In this document: piece by piece, positions 1-6,780 of the stretch
How the letters are laid out: each line of letters starts with the position of its first letter
How positions within the stretch are numbered: the stretch's first letter is position 1
Assembly: GCA_043736395.1 (NCBI GenBank)
Contig: JAYTCQ010000131.1
Location: forward strand, 1 to 34,244
Direction of reading: 5' to 3'
Length of the DNA: 34,244 nucleotides
DNA from: JAFDVL01 sp043736395
Lineage (GTDB): Bacteria; Acidobacteriota; Blastocatellia; RBC074
Notes under the pieces: generated by a model
What the model was told of the DNA's origin: nothing
The model's database searches: none
The model's input: only the letters and a program-made list of their open reading frames with translations
Translations under genes and position numbers: made by a program

Positions 1-87
1 CGCTGTTAGTTTGGTGATAAATCTTGTCGGCGTTTTCATAGCTTCTCATTCTACCAGATTCTTTATGTCCCTCTACTTAAATCGTAT

Positions 88-116
88 TTGCCAGCGTCCC
101 ATCACGCTTGTAAGAT
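88..116 (+). promoter_or_regulatory. Putative sigma70-type promoter of the secreted nuclease gene
   Basis: A -35-like TTGCCA (88-93) is followed after 17 nt by a -10-like TAAGAT (111-116), only 7 nt before the ATG at 124. Transcription would start at or next to the ATG, so the message would be leaderless; no Shine-Dalgarno is visible. The TTG at 88 could be read as an in-frame start but fits better as part of this -35 box. Assigned by eye. Confidence 0.4.
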
Positions 117-123
117 CGTGGAT

Positions 124-2673
124 ATGAAAAAAATCTTCTGTGTCGTCGCTATTCTCTTTGTGAGTTTACTGTTCACAAATCTGATTCATCATTCATTCGC
201 CATCGGAACTTCTGTTTCGCTCACGACGATTAATCAGGCATATACGCAAAATTTCGACAGCCTGGCTGTGACCGGAACTTCGAATGTGACACCGCCGGGA
301 TGGGGCTTTAATGAAACCGGAACGAGTCTGGATACGAATTATCGAACAGGCGATGGGACGGCGAATTCGGGAGACACGTATAGCTTTGGCAGCAACGCTG
401 ATCGCGCGCTCGGAACGCTGCAAAGCGGATCATTAATTCCGGTAATTGGTGCGTGTTTTACGAATAATACGGGCAGTCCGATTACCAGTTTGGACGTTGT
501 TTATACCGGTGAGCAGTGGCGTTTGGGAACGGTGGCGCGGGTTGATCGGTTGGATTTTCAATACAGCGTAGACGCGACAAGTTTGACGACGGGAAGTTGG
601 GCGAATCTTGATGCACTGGATTTTTCTTCGCCGAATACAGCAGTTGTTGGCGCATTGGACGGAAATCTTGCCGTCAATAAAACTGTGATTACGGCAAAAA
701 TTACGGGATTAAATATTGCGAATGGCGCAACGATTTTTATTCGCTGGAATGATTTTAATGCCAGTGGAGCGGACGATGGTTTAGCCGTTGATGATTTTTC
801 TTTGACTCCGAAAACCGGAGACGCTCCACCTCCGCCGCCAACCATCATCGCGATCAATGCGATTCAGGGAACAGGTAGCACTTCGCCTCTTGTGGGAAAT
901 TCTGTAACGACAGTTGGCATTGTCACCGGAGTGAAATCTAACGGATTTTTTATTCAATCAAAAATTGCTGATAGTGACGCGAATACTTCCGAAGGAATTT
1001 TTGTTTTTACGAGCACTGCGCCGCCTGCTTCGGCAGCCGTCGGCAACGAAGTACAGGTGAGCGGAACCGTCGTCGAATTTATTCCGAGTACTGATCCGGG
1101 CAGTCCGCCGCTGACTGAAATCAGCAATTCTCCAGTGGTTTCGCTGGTCTCAAATAATAATGGATTGCCGATAGCTGTGACACTTACTGCCGCTGACACA
1201 AATCCCGCAGGCTCCGGCGAACAGCTCGAACGTTATGAAGGAATGTTAGTGAAATTTGCTTCGCTGACGGCGGTAGCTCCGACCAGTGGAACGGTTAGTG
1301 AAGCTAATGCTACCTCAACTTCCAATGGAGTATTCTATGCTGTAATCACAGGCATCCCGCGCCCTTTTCGCGAACCCGGCGTCGAGCTTCCGACCATCCA
1401 TCCGGCGACTATTCCGCGCTTTGATGGAAATCCTGAACGGCTGAGAATTGATAGTGATTCATTGATCGGAGCTGAAACTCTGAATGTGACTTCTGGTGCA
1501 GTTCTAACGAACGTGACGGGTGTTTTGGATTATGGTTTCCGCACTTATACGATCCTTCCGTTGCCCGGAAATCAGTTGCAGGCAAACGTCACAGGCAATG
1601 TGAATTTAGCTTCTGTGCCCGCTGCGAGTACGAATGAATTTACGGTAGCTTCAGCGAACGTCGAAAGATTTTTTGATACGACAGATGACGCCGGAACGAG
1701 TGATGTAGTCCTGACCGCCGATGCCTTTGCCCGCCGCTTAAATAAAGCTTCTTTAGCCCTTCGCAACGTGCTGCGAAGTCCTGATATTATTGGCATTGAA
1801 GAGATGGAAAACCTTTCAGCTCTGCAATCACTCGCCGCAAAAATTAATAGCGATACAATTGCCGCCGGAGCAGCCGACCCGAAATATGTTGGCTACCTCG
1901 AAGAAGGCAATGACGTGGGCGGAATTGATGTTGGATTTTTAGTCAAAACTTCGCGTGTGACTGTGGTGAGTGTGACGCAGGAAGGGAAGGCTACGACGTT
2001 TGTGAATTCAGCGAACGGGCAAAGCGATGTTCTGAATGATCGTCCGCCGCTTCTCTTGAAAGCAGTTGTCAATTCTTCTGAAGGAATTGCGTTTTCGATC
2101 ACTGTCATTGTCAATCATTTGCGTTCGCTTAACAGCGTAGACGATCCCGTAGACGGCAATCGCGTTCGACAAAAGCGTCGCGCACAGGCTGAATTTTTAG
2201 CGAATTTAATACAAGCCCGACAAACTGTAGACCCGAACGAAAGGCTTATTTCTATTGGGGATTACAACGCTTTTCAATTTAATGATGGCTTGGTGGATTT
2301 GATAGGTACGATCAAGGGTACGCCGACTCCGCCGGATCAAGTTGTGCTCGCGAGCACAGATTTAGTCAATCCGGATTTGACGGATTTAGTTGAACTTGTC
2401 CCGCTTGCTGAGCGTTATTCCTACAGCTTCGACGGCAACGCGCAAGTTATAGATCACGAACTGGTAAACGCTCCGTTGATGAATTTTTTCAGCCGCATCA
2501 CGTTCTCGCGCAGCAACGCCGACTTCCCTGAAATTTATCGAACTGACGCGAATCGTCCCGAACGAATTTCGGATCACGACGCCGCAGTCGCGTATTTTAA
2601 TTTCACTTCGCGGGTGGATCGAAATAGAAGAGATGGTGGACGAAGAGATGCGCCGTCGAGAACGAGGCAGTAA
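124..2673 (+). CDS. Secreted endonuclease/exonuclease/phosphatase-fold protein (ExeM-like)
   Basis: Predicted 849-aa exported protein. The ATG at 124 is chosen because it begins a clean signal peptide (MKK, a hydrophobic core, then AIG near residue 27). Residues about 30-235 form a beta-rich, Asn/Thr/Gly-rich region, followed by a proline run. Residues about 240-490 look like an OB-fold region of the kind found before the nuclease domain in bacterial extracellular nucleases (VGIVTGV, GFFIQ, EVQVSGTV). The C-terminal part from about residue 510 has endonuclease/exonuclease/phosphatase features: SANVERFFD, PDIIGIEEMEN (metal-binding Glu), VNHLRS (His), ISIGDYNAF (Asp and Asn), and a final ISDHDAAVAYF (Asp-His pair). 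The likely role is extracellular phosphodiester hydrolysis of DNA or other phosphoesters; the substrate is not proven. The gene stops 4 nt before a REP hairpin. Confidence 0.85.
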   Translation: MKKIFCVVAILFVSLLFTNLIHHSFAIGTSVSLTTINQAYTQNFDSLAVTGTSNVTPPGWGFNETGTSLDTNYRTGDGTANSGDTYSFGSNADRALGTLQSGSLIPVIGACFTNNTGSPITSLDVVYTGEQWRLGTVARVDRLDFQYSVDATSLTTGSWANLDALDFSSPNTAVVGALDGNLAVNKTVITAKITGLNIANGATIFIRWNDFNASGADDGLAVDDFSLTPKTGDAPPPPPTIIAINAIQGTGSTSPLVGNSVTTVGIVTGVKSNGFFIQSKIADSDANTSEGIFVFTSTAPPASAAVGNEVQVSGTVVEFIPSTDPGSPPLTEISNSPVVSLVSNNNGLPIAVTLTAADTNPAGSGEQLERYEGMLVKFASLTAVAPTSGTVSEANATSTSNGVFYAVITGIPRPFREPGVELPTIHPATIPRFDGNPERLRIDSDSLIGAETLNVTSGAVLTNVTGVLDYGFRTYTILPLPGNQLQANVTGNVNLASVPAASTNEFTVASANVERFFDTTDDAGTSDVVLTADAFARRLNKASLALRNVLRSPDIIGIEEMENLSALQSLAAKINSDTIAAGAADPKYVGYLEEGNDVGGIDVGFLVKTSRVTVVSVTQEGKATTFVNSANGQSDVLNDRPPLLLKAVVNSSEGIAFSITVIVNHLRSLNSVDDPVDGNRVRQKRRAQAEFLANLIQARQTVDPNERLISIGDYNAFQFNDGLVDLIGTIKGTPTPPDQVVLASTDLVNPDLTDLVELVPLAERYSYSFDGNAQVIDHELVNAPLMNFFSRITFSRSNADFPEIYRTDANRPERISDHDAAVAYFNFTSRVDRNRRDGGRRDAPSRTRQ

Positions 2674-2677
2674 AACC

Positions 2678-2871
2678 GTAGCGCAACCAGCCATGGTTGC
2701 GACAGATTTTTTGCCGTAGCAAAAAATCTAATCTTTCACACTATTCAGAATACAGATAACGACCACATACTTTCGCAAGTTGATAAGTTTTTGCCAGTGC
2801 TGCATTAATGGAATAGATTAGCATTTTTGCTACGGCAAAAATGCTGTCACAACCATGGCTGGTTGCGCTAC
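2678..2871. repeat. REP-pair (BIME-like) unit 1
   Basis: The left REP is GTAG at 2678-2681, with arms CGCAACCA (2682-2689) and TGGTTGCG (2694-2701) around a GCCA loop. The right REP is inverted: arms at 2848-2855 and 2860-2867, with CTAC at 2868-2871. Just inside each REP is a second hairpin: 10-bp stem 2705-2714/2719-2728 with loop CGTA, and 10-bp stem 2821-2830/2835-2844 with loop TACG. The central part (2729-2820) begins TAATCTTTCACACTAT, ends GATAGATTA, and is clearly related to 3595-3685 in unit 2. The right GTAG supplies the TAG stop of the RAYT gene. Confidence 0.85.
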
Positions 2872-3539
2872 TTTTTATAGCTCCATTTCCATTGCTGCCA
2901 TTCGCTCACCAGACCTGCTTTGACCGGATTATTTAGCACGTAATTTACGATGCGATCAAATTCTGCTCCATCTCGGACGACATGATCGTAACTTTCTGTT
3001 TGCCAGAATGATCCACTTCGATGCAAAGCCTTGTTACATTTTCTCGCTGTGTATCCTTTGAGTGATTCCATGATCTTGCTTACTGTAGGAGCCATGCTGT
3101 GAAATCATACGCCGCGTTTTGTTTGGTAAACTTGCAAGTCCTCTTCACTAACGTTCGCTATAAAAACCATGTGGACATGATTTGGCATAATGCAGTAGGC
3201 ATCAAGTTGATATTCCTTGTTATCTCGGTGGTGAAGGCTCTCCTTAATAACCTCAGCAACCGTTTCATCTCCCAGCCACGTTGGTCCGAAATTGTCTGTG
3301 TGCAAAGCTTCTTCAAAAGTTCGAAACCAATAACGATGAAATTCTAAATGAGCTTTGTCAGCTGAGAGTTCATCCTGAAACCTCTTTTGTTCCAAACACG
3401 ATTTCTTTAGTTCGTATTCATCCAACAAAGCTTTTGGAATGGAACCAGCCAAGCGAAAGGTAATAAATAATGTCGCTCCGAGAGGATGGATGTGAGGTAG
3501 ATTTCGCCGGAAATATTGTTTGTAGCTTTGATCGCGCAT
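2868..3539 (-). pseudogene. RAYT (REP-associated tyrosine transposase), interrupted by one in-frame TGA
   Basis: A Y1_Tnp/IS200-like single-strand transposase reading frame of 224 codons. The ATG at 3539 gives MRDQSYKQYFRRNLPHIHP. The HUH motif is in CIMPNHVHMVF, and the catalytic Tyr lies in FWQTESYDHVVRD, followed by YVLNNPVKAGL, a typical RAYT ending. Codon 145 (3107-3105) is TGA in perfect frame: upstream sequence ends TKRGV and downstream resumes FHSMAPTVSKIMESLKG, the expected family sequence. Only this one stop breaks the frame, so inactivation looks recent, or the base is a sequencing error. As read, the HUH and Tyr parts are split and the enzyme should be inactive. The TAG stop at 2870-2868 lies within the GTAG of a REP, and the ATG sits 10 nt from the next REP, so any promoter must lie in unit 2. 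Confidence 0.85.
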
Positions 3540-3548
3540 TTTTCGAAT

Positions 3549-3735
3549 GTAGCGCAACCAGCCATGGTTGCGACAGCCTTTTGCTTCAAAAGGCTAATCT
3601 TTCACACTATCAGGATACCGATGATGACCATAAATCTTCGCAAGACGCTTAGCTTCAGCCAGTATTGCGATGATAGGATAGATTAGGTTTTTGCTGCGGC
3701 AAAAAAGCTGTCGCAACCATGGCTGGTTACGCTAC
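3549..3735. repeat. REP-pair (BIME-like) unit 2
   Basis: The left REP is GTAG at 3549-3552, with 8-bp arms 3553-3560/3565-3572. The right REP is inverted: arms 3712-3719/3724-3731 (one mismatch), with CTAC at 3732-3735. An inner hairpin has stem GCCTTTTG/CAAAAGGC (3576-3583/3587-3594); another, around TTTTTGC-TGCG-GCAAAAA, lies near 3689-3706. The centre (3595-3685) is homologous to that of unit 1 with scattered substitutions and indels, so the two units are old relatives rather than fresh copies. The right GTAG contributes the TAG stop of aguA. Confidence 0.85.
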
Positions 3736-4793
3736 GAAGTTGCGGGCTGCTGCTGTGTCACACAATGTATCGAACCTAGTCCCCAAATTAAGTCTGTACA
3801 ATCAATGCTGATGACTTCACGCGTCGGGAAAAGTTTTTGTAAAATTTCAGCGGCTTTGACATCGTTTTTGTGACGATAGGTCGGGAGCAGTACGGCTTTA
3901 TTTGCGATATAAAAATTCGCGTAACTCATCGGCAGGCGCTGATCCTCCATGTATCTCTCGCCGGGCATCGGCATCGTGGCTACGCGAAATGGATTGCCAT
4001 CCTGATCTTTCATTTTCAGCAACCGCTCATAATTTTCTTTGAGCAGCTGATAGTTTTCATCCACCGGATCGTCTTCCAAAACAGTCACAATTGTGTCGTG
4101 TGAAGTGAAGCGCGTGAGGTCGTCTACGTGTCCGTCGGTGTCGTCTCCGACGATGCCATCGCCGAGCCATAAAATATTCGTGACCCCTAAATAATCCCGT
4201 AAATATTGCTCAATCTGCGCTTGATTTAAATGCGGATTACGATTTGGATTCAGCAAACATGCTTCGGTAGTCAGCAGCGTACCTTTGCCGTTCACATCAA
4301 TCGAACCGCCCTCCATCACAATATCCGGCGTGAAAAGTGTTTCGTTGAATTCGTGCGCAATGCGCGTCGGGACTACATCGTCTAAATCGGCGGGGAGATA
4401 TTTTCCGCCCCACGCATTAAATCCCCAATCGTTGATGGCGCGTTCGTGCTTGCCGTTAATTTTACGGGTCACATAAATCGGCCCGTGATCGCGACACCAA
4501 GCATCATTGGTGGGATTGAAATGAAACATCACACGCTGCAAATTCACTTCTGCTTCTCGTAAAACTTTGCGGACGCGTTCGGCAAATTCTTCATCAGCAA
4601 CATTGATGCGGACGAATTCAGAGTCGGTTAAATTCTTCACGATTTGCGCGAAGACTGCGGGAACGGGTTCAAAAGCTCCCGGCCAACTGGCTTCTTTGTG
4701 CGGCCACGAAAGCCACGTTCCTTCGTGCGGTTCCCATTCGGCGGGCATTGTGTAGCCGAGGGCGGCAGGAGTTTGGGGTGAATTTTGTTTCAT
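3732..4793 (-). CDS. aguA: Agmatine deiminase
   Basis: Predicted 353-aa PAD_porph family enzyme that hydrolyses agmatine to N-carbamoylputrescine and ammonia in the cytoplasm. Family motifs are present in order: MPAEWEPHEGTWLSWPH near the N-terminus, WCRDHGPIYV (substrate-binding Asp/His), MEGGSIDVNG, DGIVGDDTDGHVDDLTRF (catalytic His), and GLGSIHCVTQQQP with the catalytic Cys at about residue 344. The ATG at 4793 is preferred over an upstream in-frame codon because it directly precedes the conserved N-terminus; no clear SD is seen. It follows aguB on the same strand after a 134-nt spacer made of A-rich repeats, so co-transcription is likely. The TAG stop falls inside the GTAG of an adjoining REP. 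Confidence 0.93.
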   Translation of the reverse strand: MKQNSPQTPAALGYTMPAEWEPHEGTWLSWPHKEASWPGAFEPVPAVFAQIVKNLTDSEFVRINVADEEFAERVRKVLREAEVNLQRVMFHFNPTNDAWCRDHGPIYVTRKINGKHERAINDWGFNAWGGKYLPADLDDVVPTRIAHEFNETLFTPDIVMEGGSIDVNGKGTLLTTEACLLNPNRNPHLNQAQIEQYLRDYLGVTNILWLGDGIVGDDTDGHVDDLTRFTSHDTIVTVLEDDPVDENYQLLKENYERLLKMKDQDGNPFRVATMPMPGERYMEDQRLPMSYANFYIANKAVLLPTYRHKNDVKAAEILQKLFPTREVISIDCTDLIWGLGSIHCVTQQQPATS

Positions 4794-4794
4794 A

Positions 4795-4920
4795 AAAATC
4801 AAAAGGCAAAAATCAAAAGGCAAAAATTAAAAGTAAATTTGGAAAGGCTGCGCCACTTATATAAATAAAAAAAGTGCCGACCTTTTGCCTTTTAACTTTT
4901 GATATTTGCCTTTTGATTTT
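4795..4920. repeat. A/T-rich inverted repeat built from AATCAAAAGGCAAA units
   Basis: The spacer between aguB and aguA carries 39-nt arms at 4795-4833 and 4882-4920. The outer 25 nt pair with one mismatch; the inner parts contain the same short units in a different order. The left arm is a tandem of AATCAAAAGGCAAA. Transcribed, it would form a long A-U rich hairpin just before the aguA start codon. Confidence 0.65.
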
Positions 4921-4927
4921 CCCTTCT

Positions 4928-5812
4928 TCAGTCAATAAATCTCTTTGTAATCTCGCCATACGCATCAATCCTGCGATCACGTAAAAATGGCCAGTGCGTA
5001 CGCTGAATGTCAGATTTATTAAAATCAATTTCAGCGATCAAAATCTGTTCCTGTTCGATTTCGCCTTTGGTGACGATTTGTCCGGACGGATCGGCGAGAA
5101 AACTTTGTCCCCAGAATTTGATGCCTTTGCCGGGATGTTCGCTTGGCGTTTGTTCGTGTCCGACGCGGTTGATGGCGGCGACGTAGACGCCATTCGCTAC
5201 GGCGTGTGAACGTTGAATCGTTTCCCATGAAGCGTGCTGACGTTCGCCGTATTCTTCAAATTCATCGGGCTGCCAGCCAATCGCCGTCGGATAAAATAAA
5301 ATTTGCGCACCGCTCAGCGCCGTCAATCGCGCGGCTTCGGGATACCACTGATCCCAGCAAATTAAGACTCCGATTTTGCCGTAGCGGGTCTCGAAAGTTT
5401 TGAAGCCTAAATCGCCCGGCGTGAAATAGAATTTCTCGTAAAATAGCGGATCATCCGGGATGTGCATCTTTCGATATTTGCCGAGCAATGCGCCGTCAGC
5501 GTCAATAACGACAGCGGTATTGTGATACAGCCCTGGTGCGCGCCGTTCAAATAATGAACCGATAATGACGACTTCATGTTTCGCGGCAATTTTCTGTAAC
5601 GCTTCGGTGACGGGGCCGGGGATTGGCTCCGCTAAATTAAAATTATCGTGGTTTTCGGTCTGGCAAAAATAGAGCGAAGTGAAGAGTTCCTGCGTACAAA
5701 TAATCTTCGCGCCAAGCTTGGCGGCTTCTTCAATTTTTGCGAGGCATTTCTGAATGTTTTCCTGCGGCTCAGCCGTACAGGACATCTGGATCAATCCGAT
5801 TTTAGTTTTCAT
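4928..5812 (-). CDS. aguB: N-carbamoylputrescine amidase (nitrilase superfamily)
   Basis: Predicted 294-aa carbon-nitrogen hydrolase that releases putrescine, CO2 and ammonia from N-carbamoylputrescine, the product of the adjacent AguA. The nitrilase triad is visible: Glu42 in CTQELF, Lys115 in GKYRKMHIPDD, Cys152 in GVLICWDQWYPEAAR. Further family features are WQPDEFEEYG, the QRSHAVANGVYVAAINRVG stretch, and a C-terminal R-T-H-W-P-F-L-R-D-R-R segment. The start at 5812 gives MKTKIGLIQMSC, the usual family N-terminus. A perfect TATAAT lies 9 nt upstream with no SD, suggesting a leaderless message. No arginine decarboxylase is in the window, so agmatine must come from elsewhere. Confidence 0.92.
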   Translation of the reverse strand: MKTKIGLIQMSCTAEPQENIQKCLAKIEEAAKLGAKIICTQELFTSLYFCQTENHDNFNLAEPIPGPVTEALQKIAAKHEVVIIGSLFERRAPGLYHNTAVVIDADGALLGKYRKMHIPDDPLFYEKFYFTPGDLGFKTFETRYGKIGVLICWDQWYPEAARLTALSGAQILFYPTAIGWQPDEFEEYGERQHASWETIQRSHAVANGVYVAAINRVGHEQTPSEHPGKGIKFWGQSFLADPSGQIVTKGEIEQEQILIAEIDFNKSDIQRTHWPFLRDRRIDAYGEITKRFID

Positions 5813-5821
5813 ATCGCGGGA

Positions 5822-5827
5822 ATTATA
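5822..5827 (-). promoter_or_regulatory. Putative -10 box of aguB
   Basis: On the minus strand TATAAT is followed by 9 nt and then the aguB ATG (5812). No good -35 hexamer is visible at 16-18 nt; that position falls at the edge of the 31-bp inverted repeat 5849-5934. Confidence 0.35.
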
Positions 5828-5848
5828 TCGAATGTCGGATAGAGGGGG

Positions 5849-5934
5849 AAGTGATGGGGGGAAAGTGATGAGTGCTGAGTCAGGAGTAACGAGTGTCTTT
5901 CTTCTCAGCACTCATCACTTTCCCCCCATCACTT
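5849..5934. repeat. Perfect 31-bp inverted repeat in the divergent aguB/lepB promoter region
   Basis: Arms 5849-5879 and 5904-5934 are exact reverse complements, separated by 24 nt. The arms contain a G6/C6 run and the related units GTGATG and GTGCTGAG. The element lies between the aguB -10 box and the lepB -35 box. It encodes no convincing protein and looks like a small palindromic insertion or cruciform. Confidence 0.8.
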
Positions 5935-5947
5935 TCTTCTGTTTAAT

Positions 5948-5976
5948 TTGACGCTACGCAGAACGAACATTATCTT
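5948..5976 (+). promoter_or_regulatory. Putative sigma70 promoter of lepB
   Basis: TTGACG (5948-5953), a 17-nt spacer, then TATCTT (5971-5976). Transcription would start near 5983, leaving a leader of about 30 nt that contains the SD-like AGAGGAG at 5994-6000. Confidence 0.5.
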
Positions 5977-6013
5977 GTAGTATTCAACTTTGCAGAGGAG
6001 CAATTTTATCTTT

Positions 6014-6766
6014 ATGGCTGAACCCGAAAATGTACCGCAGTTTAATCCACCGAAAACCATTGTCCGCGAATACGCTGAAATGATTTTAGTGACAGGTGTC
6101 CAAGTCCTGTTTCTGATGACGTTTATTTTTCAGGCGATGAACGTCCCGACCGGATCCATGCAAAATACGATTAATATTGGCGATCAATTCTTCGTCAATA
6201 AATTTATGTACGGCAAACCCGAAGCTCTGCTGAGTAAGATTTTGCCGCAACGTGAGATCATCCGCGGTGATGTCGTGGTTTTTAAATGGCCGAAAGATAC
6301 GAAAGTGAATTACATCAAACGCTGTGTCGGATTGCCTGGTGATGAAATTTTAGTCAAAGGACGAACTATTTTTATTAACGGTCAGGAAGTTCCGGAACAA
6401 AAAGTTTTTGTTGATTTTCCTCATTATGTCGACAAGCTTTCCGAGCTGCCAATTGTGCGTGAAGAAACTGCTCCGCCGAATGCGAAATGGAAAACTTATT
6501 ACAAGGATTCGCGCGAAGAAGATTATGAAAACAGTCAGATGATTTTCGCTGTTGATAAGCCAATTAAAATTCCGGCTGACCATTATTTTATGATGGGCGA
6601 CAGTCGCGATAACAGTTTGGACAGCCGTTATTGGGGTTTTGTGCCGCGTGAATTTATTGTGGGTCGTCCGCTGTATGTGTATTGGTCATTCAATTCCCAG
6701 GAACCAGGCAGCTCCAATTGGATGGATTTCGTCAAGTTCCGAAGGTTTGGAACAGCGATTAAATAA
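6014..6766 (+). CDS. lepB: Signal peptidase I
   Basis: Predicted 250-aa membrane-bound type I leader peptidase that removes signal peptides from exported proteins. One N-terminal membrane segment covers roughly residues 24-42. The catalytic Ser48 lies in NVPTGSMQNTI and the general-base Lys102 in KVNYIKRCVGLPGD. The later conserved box is MMGDSRDNSLDSRYWGFVP. The ATG at 6014 is chosen over the upstream TTG (5990), which overlaps the SD region; AGAGGAG ends 13 nt before this ATG, a slightly long spacing. ppk1 begins 14 nt after the stop codon, so the two are probably co-transcribed. Confidence 0.95.
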   Translation: MAEPENVPQFNPPKTIVREYAEMILVTGVQVLFLMTFIFQAMNVPTGSMQNTINIGDQFFVNKFMYGKPEALLSKILPQREIIRGDVVVFKWPKDTKVNYIKRCVGLPGDEILVKGRTIFINGQEVPEQKVFVDFPHYVDKLSELPIVREETAPPNAKWKTYYKDSREEDYENSQMIFAVDKPIKIPADHYFMMGDSRDNSLDSRYWGFVPREFIVGRPLYVYWSFNSQEPGSSNWMDFVKFRRFGTAIK

Positions 6767-6780
6767 AACGTTCATTGTGT

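Larger units (their letters stand above)
2678..3735. mobile_element. REP/RAYT cassette: transposase gene between two REP-pair units
   Basis: The block consists of a REP-pair unit (2678-2871), a minus-strand RAYT gene (2868-3539), and a second, diverged REP-pair unit (3549-3735). All four REP copies consist of GTAG, then a hairpin with arms close to CGCAACCA/TGGTTGCG and a 4-nt loop. A 5' GTAG or GTGG tetranucleotide before an imperfect palindrome is the established signature of REP sequences handled by RAYT (TnpA-REP) enzymes. The cassette fills the space between the nuclease stop codon and the aguA stop codon almost exactly. Confidence 0.8.

Noticed and set aside
88..123. TTG start giving 12 extra residues before the nuclease signal peptide
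   Set aside because: The ATG at 124 starts a normal signal peptide and TTGCCA at 88 fits a -35 box.
3105..3107. UGA recoding (selenocysteine or tryptophan) in the RAYT gene
   Set aside because: RAYT proteins do not need selenocysteine, no other gene here uses in-frame TGA, and TGA serves as a normal stop nearby.
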